Made by a program: the position numbers and the translations under genes. Positions 45,655 through 55,651 of a DNA stretch of 64,000 bases are shown here, piece after piece (the first letter of the stretch is position 1; every line of letters begins with the position of its first letter). The notes below the pieces were generated by a model. It searched no databases, was not told where the DNA came from, and saw only the letters and a program-made list of their open reading frames with translations. Origin of the DNA: CAZDDB01 sp963843285 (GTDB taxonomy: Bacteria; Acidobacteriota; HRBIN11; JAKEFK01); the NCBI GenBank assembly GCA_963843285.1, contig CAWJJO010000005.1, forward strand, positions 1 to 64,000, in the 5' to 3' direction.

Positions 45655-46826
45655 TGGAAGATACAACTCGCCCGGTTCTGGACCGCTTGCAGCAGAGAGC
45701 GATGATCATCGGCGTGGCCGCCCTGGTGCTGTCAGCAATTGGCGCGTTCCTGAATCCGCCGCAATTCTTCCAGTCCTATCTGCTCGCGTATGCCTTCTGG
45801 ATCGGGATCACAATGGGATGCCTTGCCATTGCGCTTCTTCACCATCTGACCGGAGGCCGATGGGGCGCGGTCGTTCGCCGCATTCTGGAATCGGGAACCA
45901 AAATGCTTCCTCTCATGGCGATCCTGTTTCTTCCAATCGCTTTCGGGATGAGCCATCTCTATCACTGGACGGACATGAAGGCGGTGCAAGCCGATGAAAT
46001 CCTGAAACAGAAAACAGCGTATCTGAATGTAAACTTCTTCCTGGTCCGTACCGTGATCTACTTTCTGATCTGGATTTTGATTGCCTATCTACTCAATAAG
46101 TGGTCGAAGCAGGAAGATGAAAAGAATGACGCGGGTCTGCCAACCCGGTTTCAGTTGATTGGTGGTGTAGGTTTGCTGCTCTACGGACTCACAATGAGTT
46201 TTGCATCCGTGGACTGGATGATGTCGCTGGAACCGCACTGGTTTTCCACGATTTACGGATTGCTCATCATAACCGGACAGGTGCTTGGCGCGATGGCATT
46301 TGTGATTGCAGTGGCGGCAATTCTGGTGAACTACAAGCCCCTGTCAGAAGTGATTGCGCCGCTCCAATTTCATGATCTTGGAAAATTGTTGCTCGCGTTT
46401 GTCATGGTCTGGGCGTACCTGGCGTTCTCGCAGTTTCTGATTATCTGGTCCGGCAATCTTCCGGAAGAAATCCCCTGGTACATCCACCGGCTGCACAAGG
46501 GATGGCAAGGAATTGCGCTGGTCCTGCTCGTGTTCCATTTTGCCCTGCCATTCCTGATCCTGCTTTCCAAGAGTACGAAGAAAAATCCGCGAATCCTTCA
46601 GATGATTGCGTTGTGGATTCTCTTCATGAGACTTGTGGATCTCTTCTGGCTGATTGCGCCGGAATTCCATCCGGGCGGTTTTGGAATCCACGTTCTTGAT
46701 TTTCTGCTTCCGCTCGGATTGGGCGGAATCTGGATGGCCTACTATTTCCGAAGGTTGAAAGATTTACCGCTCGTCCCTGTAAACGATCCGAATCTGAAAG
46801 AGGTATTAGAACATGTCAGAGCATGA
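45654..46826 (+). CDS. actF: Alternative complex III subunit F, NrfD-like membrane protein
   Basis: The ATG at 45654 overlaps the actE stop (ATAATGG). The 390-residue protein has about ten helices, e.g. AMIIGVAALVLSAIGAFL, LAYAFWIGITMGCLAIALL, HHLTGGRWG and FLLPLGLGGIWMAYYF. ActF is the second NrfD-like subunit, paralogous to ActC but shorter and usually considered not to bind quinol. It overlaps the next gene by 14 bases. Confidence 0.9.
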   Translation: MEDTTRPVLDRLQQRAMIIGVAALVLSAIGAFLNPPQFFQSYLLAYAFWIGITMGCLAIALLHHLTGGRWGAVVRRILESGTKMLPLMAILFLPIAFGMSHLYHWTDMKAVQADEILKQKTAYLNVNFFLVRTVIYFLIWILIAYLLNKWSKQEDEKNDAGLPTRFQLIGGVGLLLYGLTMSFASVDWMMSLEPHWFSTIYGLLIITGQVLGAMAFVIAVAAILVNYKPLSEVIAPLQFHDLGKLLLAFVMVWAYLAFSQFLIIWSGNLPEEIPWYIHRLHKGWQGIALVLLVFHFALPFLILLSKSTKKNPRILQMIALWILFMRLVDLFWLIAPEFHPGGFGIHVLDFLLPLGLGGIWMAYYFRRLKDLPLVPVNDPNLKEVLEHVRA

Positions 46827-47211
46827 AGCAAAACAGGGACGAAGCGATATAGATATCCGTTCCATTTTCAAATTCACGGTCGCTCTGATTGCAGTTGCGG
46901 TTCTTGTCCAGGTCCTGATGTGGGCTATGTTCGGTCAATTGAATGAGAGTCAGGCAAGACTGGATCCACAACTTTCACCTCTTGCCCCAAAGGCACGCCA
47001 GCTGCCCGCGGAACCGCGTCTTCAAAGAACACCTGTAGCAGATCTTCAAGCGATCAGAAAAGTTGAACAGGATACGCTGACTAGCTATGGATGGGTGGAT
47101 GAACAGAAAGGCGTTGTCCGTATTCCGATCGACGTCGCCATGAAACTCGTGGTAGAAGGAAAAGAGGGAACCACTAAGACACAAAGTCACGAAGGGGAAG
47201 GGACAAAATGA
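46813..47211 (+). CDS. Small membrane protein of the act-cox operon
   Basis: A 132-residue protein with one transmembrane helix (FTVALIAVAVLVQVLMWAMFG) and a periplasmic part with PRLQRTPVADLQAIRKVEQD and SYGWVDEQKGVVRIPIDVAM. Similar small proteins recur between act and cox genes in other bacteria; the function is unknown, perhaps oxidase assembly. Its last ~14 residues (GTTKTQSHEGEGTK) are encoded by the left arm of a dispersed palindrome, so the natural C-terminus was probably shorter. Confidence 0.8.
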   Translation: MSEHEAKQGRSDIDIRSIFKFTVALIAVAVLVQVLMWAMFGQLNESQARLDPQLSPLAPKARQLPAEPRLQRTPVADLQAIRKVEQDTLTSYGWVDEQKGVVRIPIDVAMKLVVEGKEGTTKTQSHEGEGTK

Positions 47212-47255
47212 AACTTTCTTTATTCGTTCTTTGTGCCTTCGTGTCTTTGTGCTTC
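47170..47255. repeat. Inverted repeat spanning a gene junction
   Basis: ACCACTAAGACACAAAGTCA... (47170-47195) and CCTTCGTGTCTTTGTGCTTC (47236-47255) are complementary. The left arm codes for the C-terminus of the small membrane protein and the right arm for part of the SCO1 signal peptide. Confidence 0.75.
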
Positions 47256-48023
47256 ATCCTTTCCTCTCAGGCGCAAAGCACACTGCCGCCTATGTTGCAG
47301 GGCGTCGGACTCAATCAGAACTTGAACGCGCAATTACCGCTGGACGTGGAACTGAAAGATGAGACAGGACGTTCGGTTCACTTGCAAGATTACTTCGGAA
47401 AAAAGCCAGTAATTTTTACGCTCGTGTATTACCAGTGTCCGATGTTGTGCACCTATGTTCTGAACGGACTCGTGAGCAGCATGCGAGTGCTGTCCTTTAA
47501 TGCGGGCAAGGAGTTTGAGATCGTGACTGTCAGTTTTGACTCGCGCGAGACTCCTTCCCTTGCCGCGGCAAAAAAACTTCAGTATTTGAAGGAGTATACG
47601 CGTCCGGGAGCAGCGGACGGATGGCACTTTCTGACCGCAGATCAGCAAACCATCTACCGCCTGACAACGGCAGTCGGCTTTCAATACAATTACGATCCAA
47701 AACAGAATCAATTTGCTCATGCAAGCGGAATCATGGTTGTTACACCGCAAGGAAGATTGGCCCGTTATTTTTATGGAGTGGAATATCCGCCCCGTGACTT
47801 GCGACTCGCGCTGGTGGAGGCATCCGAGAATAAGATTGGATCCCTGGCAGACCAGGTTCTGTTGTTCTGTTTTCATTACGATCCGACAACCGGGAAATAT
47901 GGCGCGTACGCCCTCAACCTGGTTCGTCTTGGCGGCGCCATCACCGTGCTCTGCCTGGGATTATTTATTCTAAGGTCGAGATCAAAGGAGAAGGAATTAA
48001 CCACAAAGACACCAAGACACTAA
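47208..48023 (+). CDS. SCO1/SenC-type copper chaperone with C-terminal membrane anchor
   Basis: A 271-residue thioredoxin-fold protein that delivers copper to the CuA site of the oxidase. The copper ligands are CPMLC in VYYQCPMLCTYVLNG and a histidine in FAHASGIMVVTPQG. The N-terminal signal peptide (MKLSLFVLCAFVSLCFILSS) is encoded largely by a palindrome arm. A C-terminal helix (LVRLGGAITVLCLGLFIL) anchors it, and the final KELTTKTPRH comes from another repeat arm. Position before coxB fits its role. Confidence 0.9.
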   Translation: MKLSLFVLCAFVSLCFILSSQAQSTLPPMLQGVGLNQNLNAQLPLDVELKDETGRSVHLQDYFGKKPVIFTLVYYQCPMLCTYVLNGLVSSMRVLSFNAGKEFEIVTVSFDSRETPSLAAAKKLQYLKEYTRPGAADGWHFLTADQQTIYRLTTAVGFQYNYDPKQNQFAHASGIMVVTPQGRLARYFYGVEYPPRDLRLALVEASENKIGSLADQVLLFCFHYDPTTGKYGAYALNLVRLGGAITVLCLGLFILRSRSKEKELTTKTPRH

Positions 48024-48058
48024 TCATTTGCGTTCGTGCCTTTGTGTCTTTTTGGTTT
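47999..48058. repeat. Inverted repeat between SCO1 and coxB
   Basis: AACCACAAAGACACCAAGAC... (47999-48020) and GTGCCTTTGTGTCTTTTTGG (from 48036) are complementary. It overlaps the SCO1 stop and fills most of the 44-base gap before coxB. Confidence 0.75.
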
Positions 48059-48067
48059 ATCTGAATT

Positions 48068-49035
48068 ATGTTTAAGGATTTGCCGTTCTTTCCGGAGCAG
48101 GCTTCCACGTTTGCATGGCAAGTGGATGCGCTCTATACCTATTTGATCGCGATTAGCGTCGTTTTCTCGCTTCTCATTGCGGGTCTCGTGATCTATTTCG
48201 CCGTCAAGTTTCGTCGAAGATCGGAGACCGAGACTCCGAAACCGGTTCATGAACCTCACGCGCTGGAAGCGGCGTGGATTGTGATTCCGTTTCTCATCGC
48301 AATGACTATGTTTGTATGGGGCGCCAGCATTTTCTTTAAAATGAACAGACCGCCGGCAGGTGCTCTGGATGTTTATGTTGTAGGAAAACAGTGGATGTGG
48401 AAGTTCCAGCACCCAACCGGGCAACGCGAGATCAATGAATTGCACGTGCCAATTGGGCGTCCCGTACGTCTAACGCTGGCATCCGAGGATGTGATTCACA
48501 GCTTCTATGTCCCGGCGTTCCGCGTAAAATCGGACGTTGTCCCGGGCCGCTATCGCTCCGCGTGGTTTCAAGCCACCAGGCCGGGCACATATCATCTGTT
48601 TTGCGCTGAATACTGCGGTACCAGACACGCTGGAATGATCGGCTGGGTGACCGTCATGCAGCCGGCCGATTATGAAGCATGGCTCAGCGGTGGCGGCACG
48701 CAGGGAACACTTGCAGCAAGCGGCGAAAAACTGTTCGAACAACTGGGATGCAACACATGTCATCGCGCCGATACGACTGGCCGCGGACCAGTACTGGACG
48801 GTCTTTTTGGACGGCAGGTGCTACTGGCAAGCGGCCAAACGATTACTGCGGACGAAACCTACTTGCGGGAATCGATCGTAAATCCCCAGGCCAAGCTCGT
48901 GGTGGGTTATCAAGCCATTATGCCCACATTCCAGGGTCTTGTCAGCGAAGAGGGATTGTTGCAGCTTGTCGCGTATATCAAGGAACTGAAAGCCGCGCCG
49001 TCACATGAGCCCGCGACAGCGGAGGTAAAACACCC

Positions 49036-49039
<4 letters not shown>
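48068..49039 (+). CDS. coxB: Cytochrome c oxidase subunit II fused to cytochrome c (caa3 type)
   Basis: A 323-residue protein: two N-terminal helices, a cupredoxin domain with the CuA ligands DVIHSFYVPAF and FCAEYCGTRHAGM, and a C-terminal cytochrome c domain with LGCNTCHRAD and a late methionine in AIMPTFQGLV. The fused haem marks a caa3 oxidase, so electrons from alternative complex III can pass without a separate carrier. It overlaps coxA by four bases. Confidence 0.9.
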
Positions 49040-50641
<1,602 letters not shown>

Positions 50642-50649
<8 letters not shown>

Positions 50650-51292
50650 CACACACGCACTCCACGCACATCAATTCGACAGCATGGAGCAGCAGCGCGA
50701 ATCCACTTCCCTGGGCATGTGGATTTTTCTCGTCACCGAAATCATGTTCTTCGGCGGATTATTTCTGGTTTACATCGTCTATCGCGGCCTCTTCCATGAA
50801 GGATTTGTGGCCGGCAGCCATCACCTGGATATCAAACTGGGCGCAATCAATACGGCTGTGTTAATCGGAAGCAGTTTGACGATGGCGCTGGCCGTTCGGG
50901 CTTCACAAATGGGGAAGAGGAATCTTACGATTCTATTCCTGCTGTTTACAATCATCCTAGGTGGAGCATTTCTTGGAATCAAAGTTGTTGAGTACGGGCA
51001 CAAATTTCAGGATCACCTCGTTCCCGGTCCGAATTTTCAATGGGAACAAAAACCCGAAATCACGCACCAGGTAGAACTTTTTTACTCTTTGTATTTTTGC
51101 ATGACAGGGCTCCACGCCACCCATATGATTATCGGGATCGGGATTTTGTTGACGCTAATGTATCATGCAAAAAAGGGGCGTTATTCACCGGAGTATCATG
51201 CGCCGGTGGAGTTGACCGGTTTGTACTGGCACTTTGTCGATATTGTTTGGATCTTCCTTTTCCCATTCCTGTATTTGCTTGGAAGGCATTGA
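50642..51292 (+). CDS. coxC: Cytochrome c oxidase subunit III
   Basis: The start is taken as TTG 50642, overlapping the coxA stop, since GAGGAG lies about eight bases upstream and the reading MPDTHALHAHQFDSMEQQRE leads into the family start; 216 residues. ATG 50684 is the alternative. Helices include MWIFLVTEIMFFGGLFLVYIV and the late YWHFVDIVWIFLFPFLYLL, which is the subunit III signature. Confidence 0.85.
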
Positions 51293-51293
51293 T

Positions 51294-51599
51294 ATGTCGG
51301 TACATGTGATTCCCAAAAGAACCTACTTTCTGATCTTCGCAGTACTGCTGATCTTGACCTTCGTGACCGTGCAGGTTTCATTCCACGACTATGGTCCGTG
51401 GAATACGATCATCGCTCTTGGCATCGCAGTGACAAAAGCGACTCTGGTGGTGTTGTATTTCATGCACCTTCGTTACAGCGACCGTCTCACCAGAATTGTG
51501 GTGCTTGCCGGCTTCTTCTGGTTTGTCATCCTGGTTGCGCTTACACTCAACGACTATCTTACGCGCACCTGGATCTCCACTTATTTTCCCAACCTGTGA
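51294..51599 (+). CDS. coxD: Cytochrome c oxidase subunit IV (prokaryotic type)
   Basis: A 101-residue protein with three helices: YFLIFAVLLILTFVTVQV, NTIIALGIAVTKATLVVLYFM and VLAGFFWFVILVALTLND. The TKATLVVLYFMHLRYS segment is typical of the small CoxD/COX4_pro subunit. It starts two bases after coxC and its TGA stop overlaps the GTG start of the following gene. Confidence 0.85.
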   Translation: MSVHVIPKRTYFLIFAVLLILTFVTVQVSFHDYGPWNTIIALGIAVTKATLVVLYFMHLRYSDRLTRIVVLAGFFWFVILVALTLNDYLTRTWISTYFPNL

Positions 51600-53212
51600 G
51601 TAAAGAATCGAACGCGCATTCAGAAGATGAGATTACCTCCCCATGGCCCATCTTCTCACTGTGTTCTTTGGCAATTGCGCAACCGCTACTGGAGCAACTC
51701 GGGGACAATCCCGAATTCTTTGTTGTTAAAAGAAGCGGACCGGTCGATATTGTTTTGCTACCGCTCGTGCTTTGCGTGGCGATTCCAGGAATCATTCTTC
51801 TGCTGAGCAAGGCTGCAGGACTGATTAGTCCGAAGTTTGGAATCTTTGTCCACAAATTCTCTATTTTTGTTCTGATCGCCAATTTGGTACTGGTTGGACT
51901 TGTCCGGAGCCTTCCCCTGAGCGGAATCTATATACTCTCAATCGCCGCTCTTCTTTCAGTCCTTGTTGCATGGGGCTATACCCAGTACAAATCCATTCAG
52001 ATGGGGTTTCGGTTTCTGGCGATTTCTCTGTTGATTGTGCCCGGTCTATTTTTTTCGAAACCGCCGATTATCCGGCTTCTAATTGCAAAAACAGTTTTAC
52101 TGCCGAATATCCGGGTTACCTCCAATACACCTGTTGTGATGGTGATATTGGATGAATTGCCTTTGCGTTCACTGGTAAACAAACAAAATGAAATAGATCC
52201 GGAGCTTTTTCCGAATCTTGCGGAATTCTCAAAACACGCAACGTGGTTTAGGAACGCCAGTGCCGTCTCCTCCACTACAACTTTTGCCGTCCCGGCAATC
52301 CTAAGTGGAAAATATCCCAAGGAAGGGTTGATCCCCACTTTCTTTGATTATCCCAAAAACCTGTTCACGCTGTTGGACAAGTATTACGACCTGAAGGTTT
52401 TTGAAGGGGCAACACGACTCTGCGTTCGGGATATGCCACAGAACAAGATGGATCAACAATTCAACCTGATCACAAGGATGTGGCTAATTCTTAAAGATCT
52501 CTCCGCAGTCTACCTGCACATAATTACGCCATTCGAATGGTCCAGAATGTTGCCACCGATAATGCAGGACTGGGGAAACTTTTGGGGAGGGCCCGAGGGT
52601 CGTGTGGAGCGATTTCAAGATTTTATTCATTCTGTGAAACCTGCCTCAAAGCCTACACTGTATTTCTTGCATAGTGCGTTTCCTCACCATCCTTGGGATA
52701 CTTTCCCAACCTTGAAAAGGCAGGAACATTTGCGAGCGATCATCTTACTGAAGGAACTCTTGCCAAACAATGAGATGAGAACAGACTTCGAACACCATTT
52801 ACTCCAGATTTGTTTCACGGATGAATTGATGGGACAACTTTTCACTCGGCTGAAAACTGTTGGACTTTTTGATCGCACTTTAATCGTCGTTACATCTGAT
52901 CATGGTATTTCGTTTGGGCCCGAAAGCGCGGGTCGCACGGTAACCAGTTCCCACTTCACGGATGTCATGCTGGTGCCATTGATCATCAAGACCCCATACC
53001 AGAAACTTGGATCCGTCTCTGATCGTAATGCGGAGTCGATTGATATTTTACCGACCATCGCCAACGTGCTAGGGGTTTCGACTCCCTGGTCCGATGGTTC
53101 CTCCCTCCTCAATCCGTCCTCTCCCGAACGCGACAAAAAATCATTTTTTGTGCTGGGAAGAAAAGATCTTCTTGAGTTCCAACCAAATGCCTTTCCGATG
53201 ATTCACAACTGA
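51596..53212 (+). CDS. Membrane-anchored sulfatase/alkaline-phosphatase-superfamily hydrolase
   Basis: GTG 51596 (GTGA overlap with the coxD stop) gives 538 residues. The first ~180 residues hold about four or five helices (DIVLLPLVLCVAIPGIILLL, FSIFVLIANLVLVGLV). The catalytic domain has VVMVILDELPLRSL (metal aspartate), a Ser/Thr-rich nucleophile region NASAVSSTTTFAVPAILSGKYP, LHSAFPHHPWD and the second metal site VVTSDHGISFG. This is the plan of lipoteichoic-acid synthase-like or phosphoethanolamine transferase-like enzymes acting outside the membrane. The coupling to cox genes is unusual; a role in the oxidase is not implied. Confidence 0.75.
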   Translation: MSKESNAHSEDEITSPWPIFSLCSLAIAQPLLEQLGDNPEFFVVKRSGPVDIVLLPLVLCVAIPGIILLLSKAAGLISPKFGIFVHKFSIFVLIANLVLVGLVRSLPLSGIYILSIAALLSVLVAWGYTQYKSIQMGFRFLAISLLIVPGLFFSKPPIIRLLIAKTVLLPNIRVTSNTPVVMVILDELPLRSLVNKQNEIDPELFPNLAEFSKHATWFRNASAVSSTTTFAVPAILSGKYPKEGLIPTFFDYPKNLFTLLDKYYDLKVFEGATRLCVRDMPQNKMDQQFNLITRMWLILKDLSAVYLHIITPFEWSRMLPPIMQDWGNFWGGPEGRVERFQDFIHSVKPASKPTLYFLHSAFPHHPWDTFPTLKRQEHLRAIILLKELLPNNEMRTDFEHHLLQICFTDELMGQLFTRLKTVGLFDRTLIVVTSDHGISFGPESAGRTVTSSHFTDVMLVPLIIKTPYQKLGSVSDRNAESIDILPTIANVLGVSTPWSDGSSLLNPSSPERDKKSFFVLGRKDLLEFQPNAFPMIHN

Positions 53213-53225
53213 TCCGCGTGTCTAT

Positions 53226-54293
53226 TTATGGGGTGACGAAGAAGAAGGCGAGGACCAGAAGAGCGTAGACAGCCAGCAAAAGCAGGCCCTCAAACCAGGT
53301 CGTCTCACCATCCAGAGCAATCGAGTTCACTGCAAATGCGACGCCCGCTATAGCGATCAGTTCCAGTGGATTGCTAAATACAAGATTCATCGGCTTTCCC
53401 ATAGCATACGAGACGAACACAAGAACGGGAGCCGTAAATAGAGCAACTTGAATGCTCGCACCGAGCGCGATATTCATCACAAGACCCATCCGGTCCTTCC
53501 GCGCAAAATAAATCACCGAGAAGTATTCCGCTGCGTTGCCGACAAACGGGAGCACAATAATACCTAGAAAGAACGGGGAAAGCCTTAGCCCGCTGGCAGT
53601 TTCTTCCAGGGCCCCGGAGACCATCTCCGCCTCAAGCGAGACAGCTGCCGTTGCAGCAAACAACACCATCAGAGAACGGGACACGGACCAGGCGTGATGA
53701 TTCTCCTCTTCCTCTTCCATGGCAAATACGTCCCGGTGCGTAACCAGCGTGTAAATCAAATTCGCGACATAGACAAAGATCAGGACCCCGGAAACGCCCA
53801 GGCTCAGATATTCATCGAGGGAAGTCACCTTGGATTGATTGAGCCCGCGCTCTGTGTAATCAAACAATGCTGGAACCATGAGCGCGATTACCGAAAGGAT
53901 CAGCAGACTCCCCAGAAGCCCAGCCTGATCGCGGTTGAACTTCTGTCTCGCCCGACCCCAGCTTCCTGCGAGAATCGCCAATCCCAGGCCGACCAGACTG
54001 TTTCCGATGATTGCTCCGGTAATTGTGGCTTTCACCACTTCTGTATTTCCAGATTTCAAAACGAAGATTGCGAGAATCAACTCCGCGCTATTCCCAAACG
54101 TTACATTCAACAAACCGCCAATCGCGGATCCCGCTCTCACGGACATCTGTTCGGTAGCGTGTCGCATCCACTCTGCAAGCGGAATGATCGCCAGCGATGC
54201 AGTCACAAAAACAACTGTAGGAGAAGCGTGGAAATGTTCCAGCGCCACGGAGAGTGGAATCAGCAGGAGCATCAGATATTTCCACGAAAACAT
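53226..54293 (-). CDS. Ca2+/H+ exchanger (CAX family)
   Basis: A 355-residue protein with eleven or so helices. The two alpha repeats are plain: TFGNSAELILAIFVLKSGN and LPFVGNAAEYFSVIYFA, each with the conserved GN(S/A)AE core that binds the ion. An acidic loop (FAMEEEEENHHAW) lies between the halves. It exports calcium in exchange for protons. It converges on the phosphatase-type gene. A perfect palindrome upstream (54385-54400) may be its operator. Confidence 0.9.
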   Translation of the reverse strand: MFSWKYLMLLLIPLSVALEHFHASPTVVFVTASLAIIPLAEWMRHATEQMSVRAGSAIGGLLNVTFGNSAELILAIFVLKSGNTEVVKATITGAIIGNSLVGLGLAILAGSWGRARQKFNRDQAGLLGSLLILSVIALMVPALFDYTERGLNQSKVTSLDEYLSLGVSGVLIFVYVANLIYTLVTHRDVFAMEEEEENHHAWSVSRSLMVLFAATAAVSLEAEMVSGALEETASGLRLSPFFLGIIVLPFVGNAAEYFSVIYFARKDRMGLVMNIALGASIQVALFTAPVLVFVSYAMGKPMNLVFSNPLELIAIAGVAFAVNSIALDGETTWFEGLLLLAVYALLVLAFFFVTP

Positions 54294-54384
54294 GGATATA
54301 AGAGTAAACCTGAAAACAAAAAAAAGGAACAGTTGGTGTCCCTGGCACTGCCCTGCTTACATACCGGCTTCCTGCTGACAACAC

Positions 54385-54400
54385 TTAACCGATCGGTTAA
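54385..54400. promoter_or_regulatory. Perfect 16-bp palindrome, TetR-type operator candidate
   Basis: TTAACCGATCGGTTAA is a perfect inverted repeat, lying 92 bases before the exchanger gene and 32 bases after the end of the zinc-ribbon gene. Its ACCGATCGGT core has the form of many TetR-family operators. No TetR gene is in the window. Confidence 0.5.
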
Positions 54401-54431
54401 ACGTTTCCGGATCGTTTTGATCTTTGAAAAA

Positions 54432-54665
54432 CTACTGGCGGTCTTTCAGTCCACTGATTCCCGCAGTTCCTGCACAGTGGACGCAACAATACATCTTGCC
54501 ATGGTCTTCGACACCATGGCCAATAATCCTGCATCCACAATGATTACAGACGGGCGCCAGGAAGTGAATCGCGCATTCAAAGCTGTCAAAGATGTGGGCC
54601 TTCCCTGCAAGGATCAGCTCAAAACTCTTGTCGTAGTCATTCCCGCAAGTTTCACACGTAGCCAT
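54432..54665 (-). CDS. Small zinc-ribbon-like protein
   Basis: A 77-residue protein with ATCETCGNDYDKSF at the N-terminus, SFECAIHFLAPVCNHCGCRIIGHG in the middle and YCCVHCAG near the end. Ten cysteines and several histidines suggest two metal sites, like metallothionein-like or TRASH-type proteins. It has an AGGAGG-type site upstream (near 54675). Function unknown; possibly metal sensing or storage beside the calcium exchanger. Confidence 0.7.
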   Translation of the reverse strand: MATCETCGNDYDKSFELILAGKAHIFDSFECAIHFLAPVCNHCGCRIIGHGVEDHGKMYCCVHCAGTAGISGLKDRQ

Positions 54666-54690
54666 TTTTCAAAACCTCCTTCCAACAAAA

Positions 54691-55236
54691 CTAGGATTTT
54701 TTACGCTCTTGTCTACGTGCGCTGTGCACAATCTGCACAGCAACAATACAAAGGAACGCTGGACCCCAGATCCACACTACTTCACTCAGAAGAACTTCGA
54801 GACCGCGGGTACTTAAAAACGGAACAAGACCAATCGGAGATACGTGGACCGGTCTCCAGGGAAAGAAGTAGCGGGTCGTGTCAAATGGAGAAAAAAAAGC
54901 AACACCGAGCCCACCATCTGTCATTGCGTCCAGGAATCCGTGTGACGCTGTAACCAGAAAAAAGAACAGTCTCAACTTCCAAGGCCGCTCTGCTTTCGCA
55001 GATGCGAACCGGACAATCAACAAGCTCCAGATCAAGGCAAACAAGAGCGAATGGGTGAATCCCCGATGCCCCAGAAGATCACCGTACCGGATCCCGAATC
55101 CAAATCCAACCACATCCAGATCTGGAAGAATTGAACTTACAACCGCGATCGTCCAGAGTCTTGGCGGTGCATCATTGTGAAAAGCGATCTTTCCGAACGT
55201 GAGAGCTACGAGCCCGTGAGAAACGAGTGATGCCAT
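54691..55236 (-). CDS. YdjM-like membrane-bound metal-dependent hydrolase
   Basis: A 181-residue membrane protein. The conserved metal-binding features are HGLVALTFGK, SSILPDLDVVGFGFG and LLGHRGFTHSLLFA, followed by helices (LFFFLVTASHGFLDAMTDGG). This is the DUF457/YdjM family, predicted phospholipase-like hydrolases of the inner membrane. The start lies three bases after the stop of a small upstream gene. Confidence 0.8.
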   Translation of the reverse strand: MASLVSHGLVALTFGKIAFHNDAPPRLWTIAVVSSILPDLDVVGFGFGIRYGDLLGHRGFTHSLLFALIWSLLIVRFASAKAERPWKLRLFFFLVTASHGFLDAMTDGGLGVAFFSPFDTTRYFFPWRPVHVSPIGLVPFLSTRGLEVLLSEVVWIWGPAFLCIVAVQIVHSARRQERKKS

Positions 55237-55239
55237 GAC

Positions 55240-55419
55240 TCAGGCATGATCATATCCTGTTCTCACCTTTTCCGGCCGCTGCATGTCCTTTAAGGCGTAA
55301 CAAACAAAATACGTTTGAAGCCGTGGATTTTCTGTCATCTTCTCCGCTTCTTCATGCAGCGCAGAAATCAAACTCCCTAAGCTTTCCTGATTCTTTTTCG
55401 TCCCGGGTTTCCTCGACAT
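55240..55419 (-). CDS. Small protein of 59 residues, unknown function
   Basis: ATG 55419 is preceded by a perfect AGGAGG (55435-55430) ten bases upstream. The product begins MSRKPGTKKNQESLGSLIS and continues with a helical stretch ALHEEAEKMTENPRLQTYF, then VCYALKDMQRPEKVRTGYDHA. Its TGA at 55240-55242 lies three bases before the ATG of the YdjM-like gene, so the two form an operon. No family is recognised; the strong ribosome site and tight spacing argue that it is real. Confidence 0.65.
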   Translation of the reverse strand: MSRKPGTKKNQESLGSLISALHEEAEKMTENPRLQTYFVCYALKDMQRPEKVRTGYDHA

Positions 55420-55466
55420 GGTTTCGTATCCTCCTTGAATCAGTAAGTCGAAATTCCGAACAAACC

Positions 55467-55496
55467 CTTACACTGTCTAGTCGAGGGCTCTGTCAA
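55467..55496 (-). promoter_or_regulatory. Candidate promoter for the small-protein/YdjM operon
   Basis: On the minus strand TTGACA (55496-55491) is followed after 18 bases by TGTAAG (55472-55467), a plausible -35/-10 pair 48 bases before the start codon at 55419. Confidence 0.4.
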
Positions 55497-55507
55497 TATC
55501 TTGACTC

Positions 55508-55584
55508 GTGTCGATATCATGACACTACTCGAGTGTCACTTTAACTCTTTCAGTCTATTAGCGACCACAAGTAAGTGCTTACTT
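55508..55584. promoter_or_regulatory. Cluster of operator-like palindromes between divergent genes
   Basis: GTGTC (55508), GACACT (55521) and AGTGTC (55532) form two overlapping inverted repeats, next to the minus-strand TTGACA. Farther on, AAGTAAG-TG-CTTACTT (55569-55584) is a second palindrome, nearer the sigma factor gene. Together they suggest regulated divergent promoters. The rest of 55420-55651 shows no gene. Confidence 0.45.
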
Positions 55585-55651
55585 TATAGATACTTATACC
55601 ACGCTGAACAAGATTGCCGTGGATGGCATGTTTCTTGGAATAAGGCATGCC

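Noticed and set aside
53694..54953. Plus-strand 419-residue ORF
   Set aside because: It runs antisense to the calcium exchanger, zinc-ribbon and YdjM-like genes, all of which have recognisable motifs on the minus strand.
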